Shown piece by piece: positions 5,661 to 5,724 of a DNA stretch of 5,724 bases. The translations under genes and the position numbers were made by a program. Under the pieces are notes generated by a model. The model ran no database searches and was not told where the DNA came from. It worked only from the letters and a program-made list of their open reading frames with translations. The stretch lies in the NCBI GenBank assembly GCA_902464345.1, contig CABQJA010000149.1, forward strand, positions 1 to 5,724, given 5' to 3'. Position 1 is the stretch's first letter. Each line of letters opens with the position of its first letter. This DNA is from an uncultured Clostridium sp. (GTDB lineage Bacteria > Bacillota > Clostridia > Lachnospirales > Lachnospiraceae).

Positions 5661-5724
5661 TACAGGGACTATGAAGAGTGAAGCTGTAAACAAGGGTTGT
5701 GAATAAAAGGTATAGAATGTAGGG

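Noticed and set aside
5671..5706. Eleven-codon frame after the SseB-like gene
   Set aside because: It is too short, lacks a ribosome binding site and shows no recognisable sequence.

Overview
The window looks like chromosomal DNA from a Gram-positive clostridial bacterium, most likely a member of the Lachnospiraceae. The evidence is moderate GC, AGGAGG-type ribosome binding sites before most genes, sigma-A-like promoters, and a gene set typical of that group (YtrA-type GntR regulator, ABC-2 transporter with two short permeases, CPBP protease, small helical-bundle protein, TspO). The organism is an inference from these traits; no rRNA or marker gene is present.

Positions 1-254 hold no gene I can support. 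They contain a short GC-rich hairpin, an imperfect 16-bp direct repeat and a minus-strand reading frame that runs off the left edge. A strong promoter (255-283), with a palindromic operator over its -10 box, then starts a tight plus-strand cluster: GntR/YtrA regulator (322-705), ABC ATPase (714-1601), two six-helix ABC-2 permeases (1611-2369 and 2369-3166), a CPBP/Abi membrane metalloprotease homologue (3159-4061) and a 144-residue helical-bundle protein (4085-4519). Gaps are 23 bases or less and two junctions overlap, so this is probably one operon. The likely logic is that the regulator represses its own promoter until an inducer, perhaps cell-envelope stress or a peptide antibiotic, is sensed. 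The ATPase and two permeases would then export or detoxify something at the membrane, with the CPBP protein acting in the same membrane.

The right part holds two genes diverging from a shared intergenic region. A TspO/MBR membrane protein (4605-5066) lies on the minus strand, convergent with the operon, and an SseB-family protein (5244-5660) lies on the plus strand. The spacer between them carries a 20-bp inverted repeat beside tspO that covers its ribosome binding site, a strong promoter for the sseB-like gene, and a 5' leader with two small hairpins exposing GGA in their loops. These non-coding structures are the least explained parts of the window. I see no rRNA, tRNA, CRISPR array or recognisable transposase. 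Nothing here is clearly a new biological system; the operon is a fairly ordinary YtrA-type ABC locus with an unusual tail.
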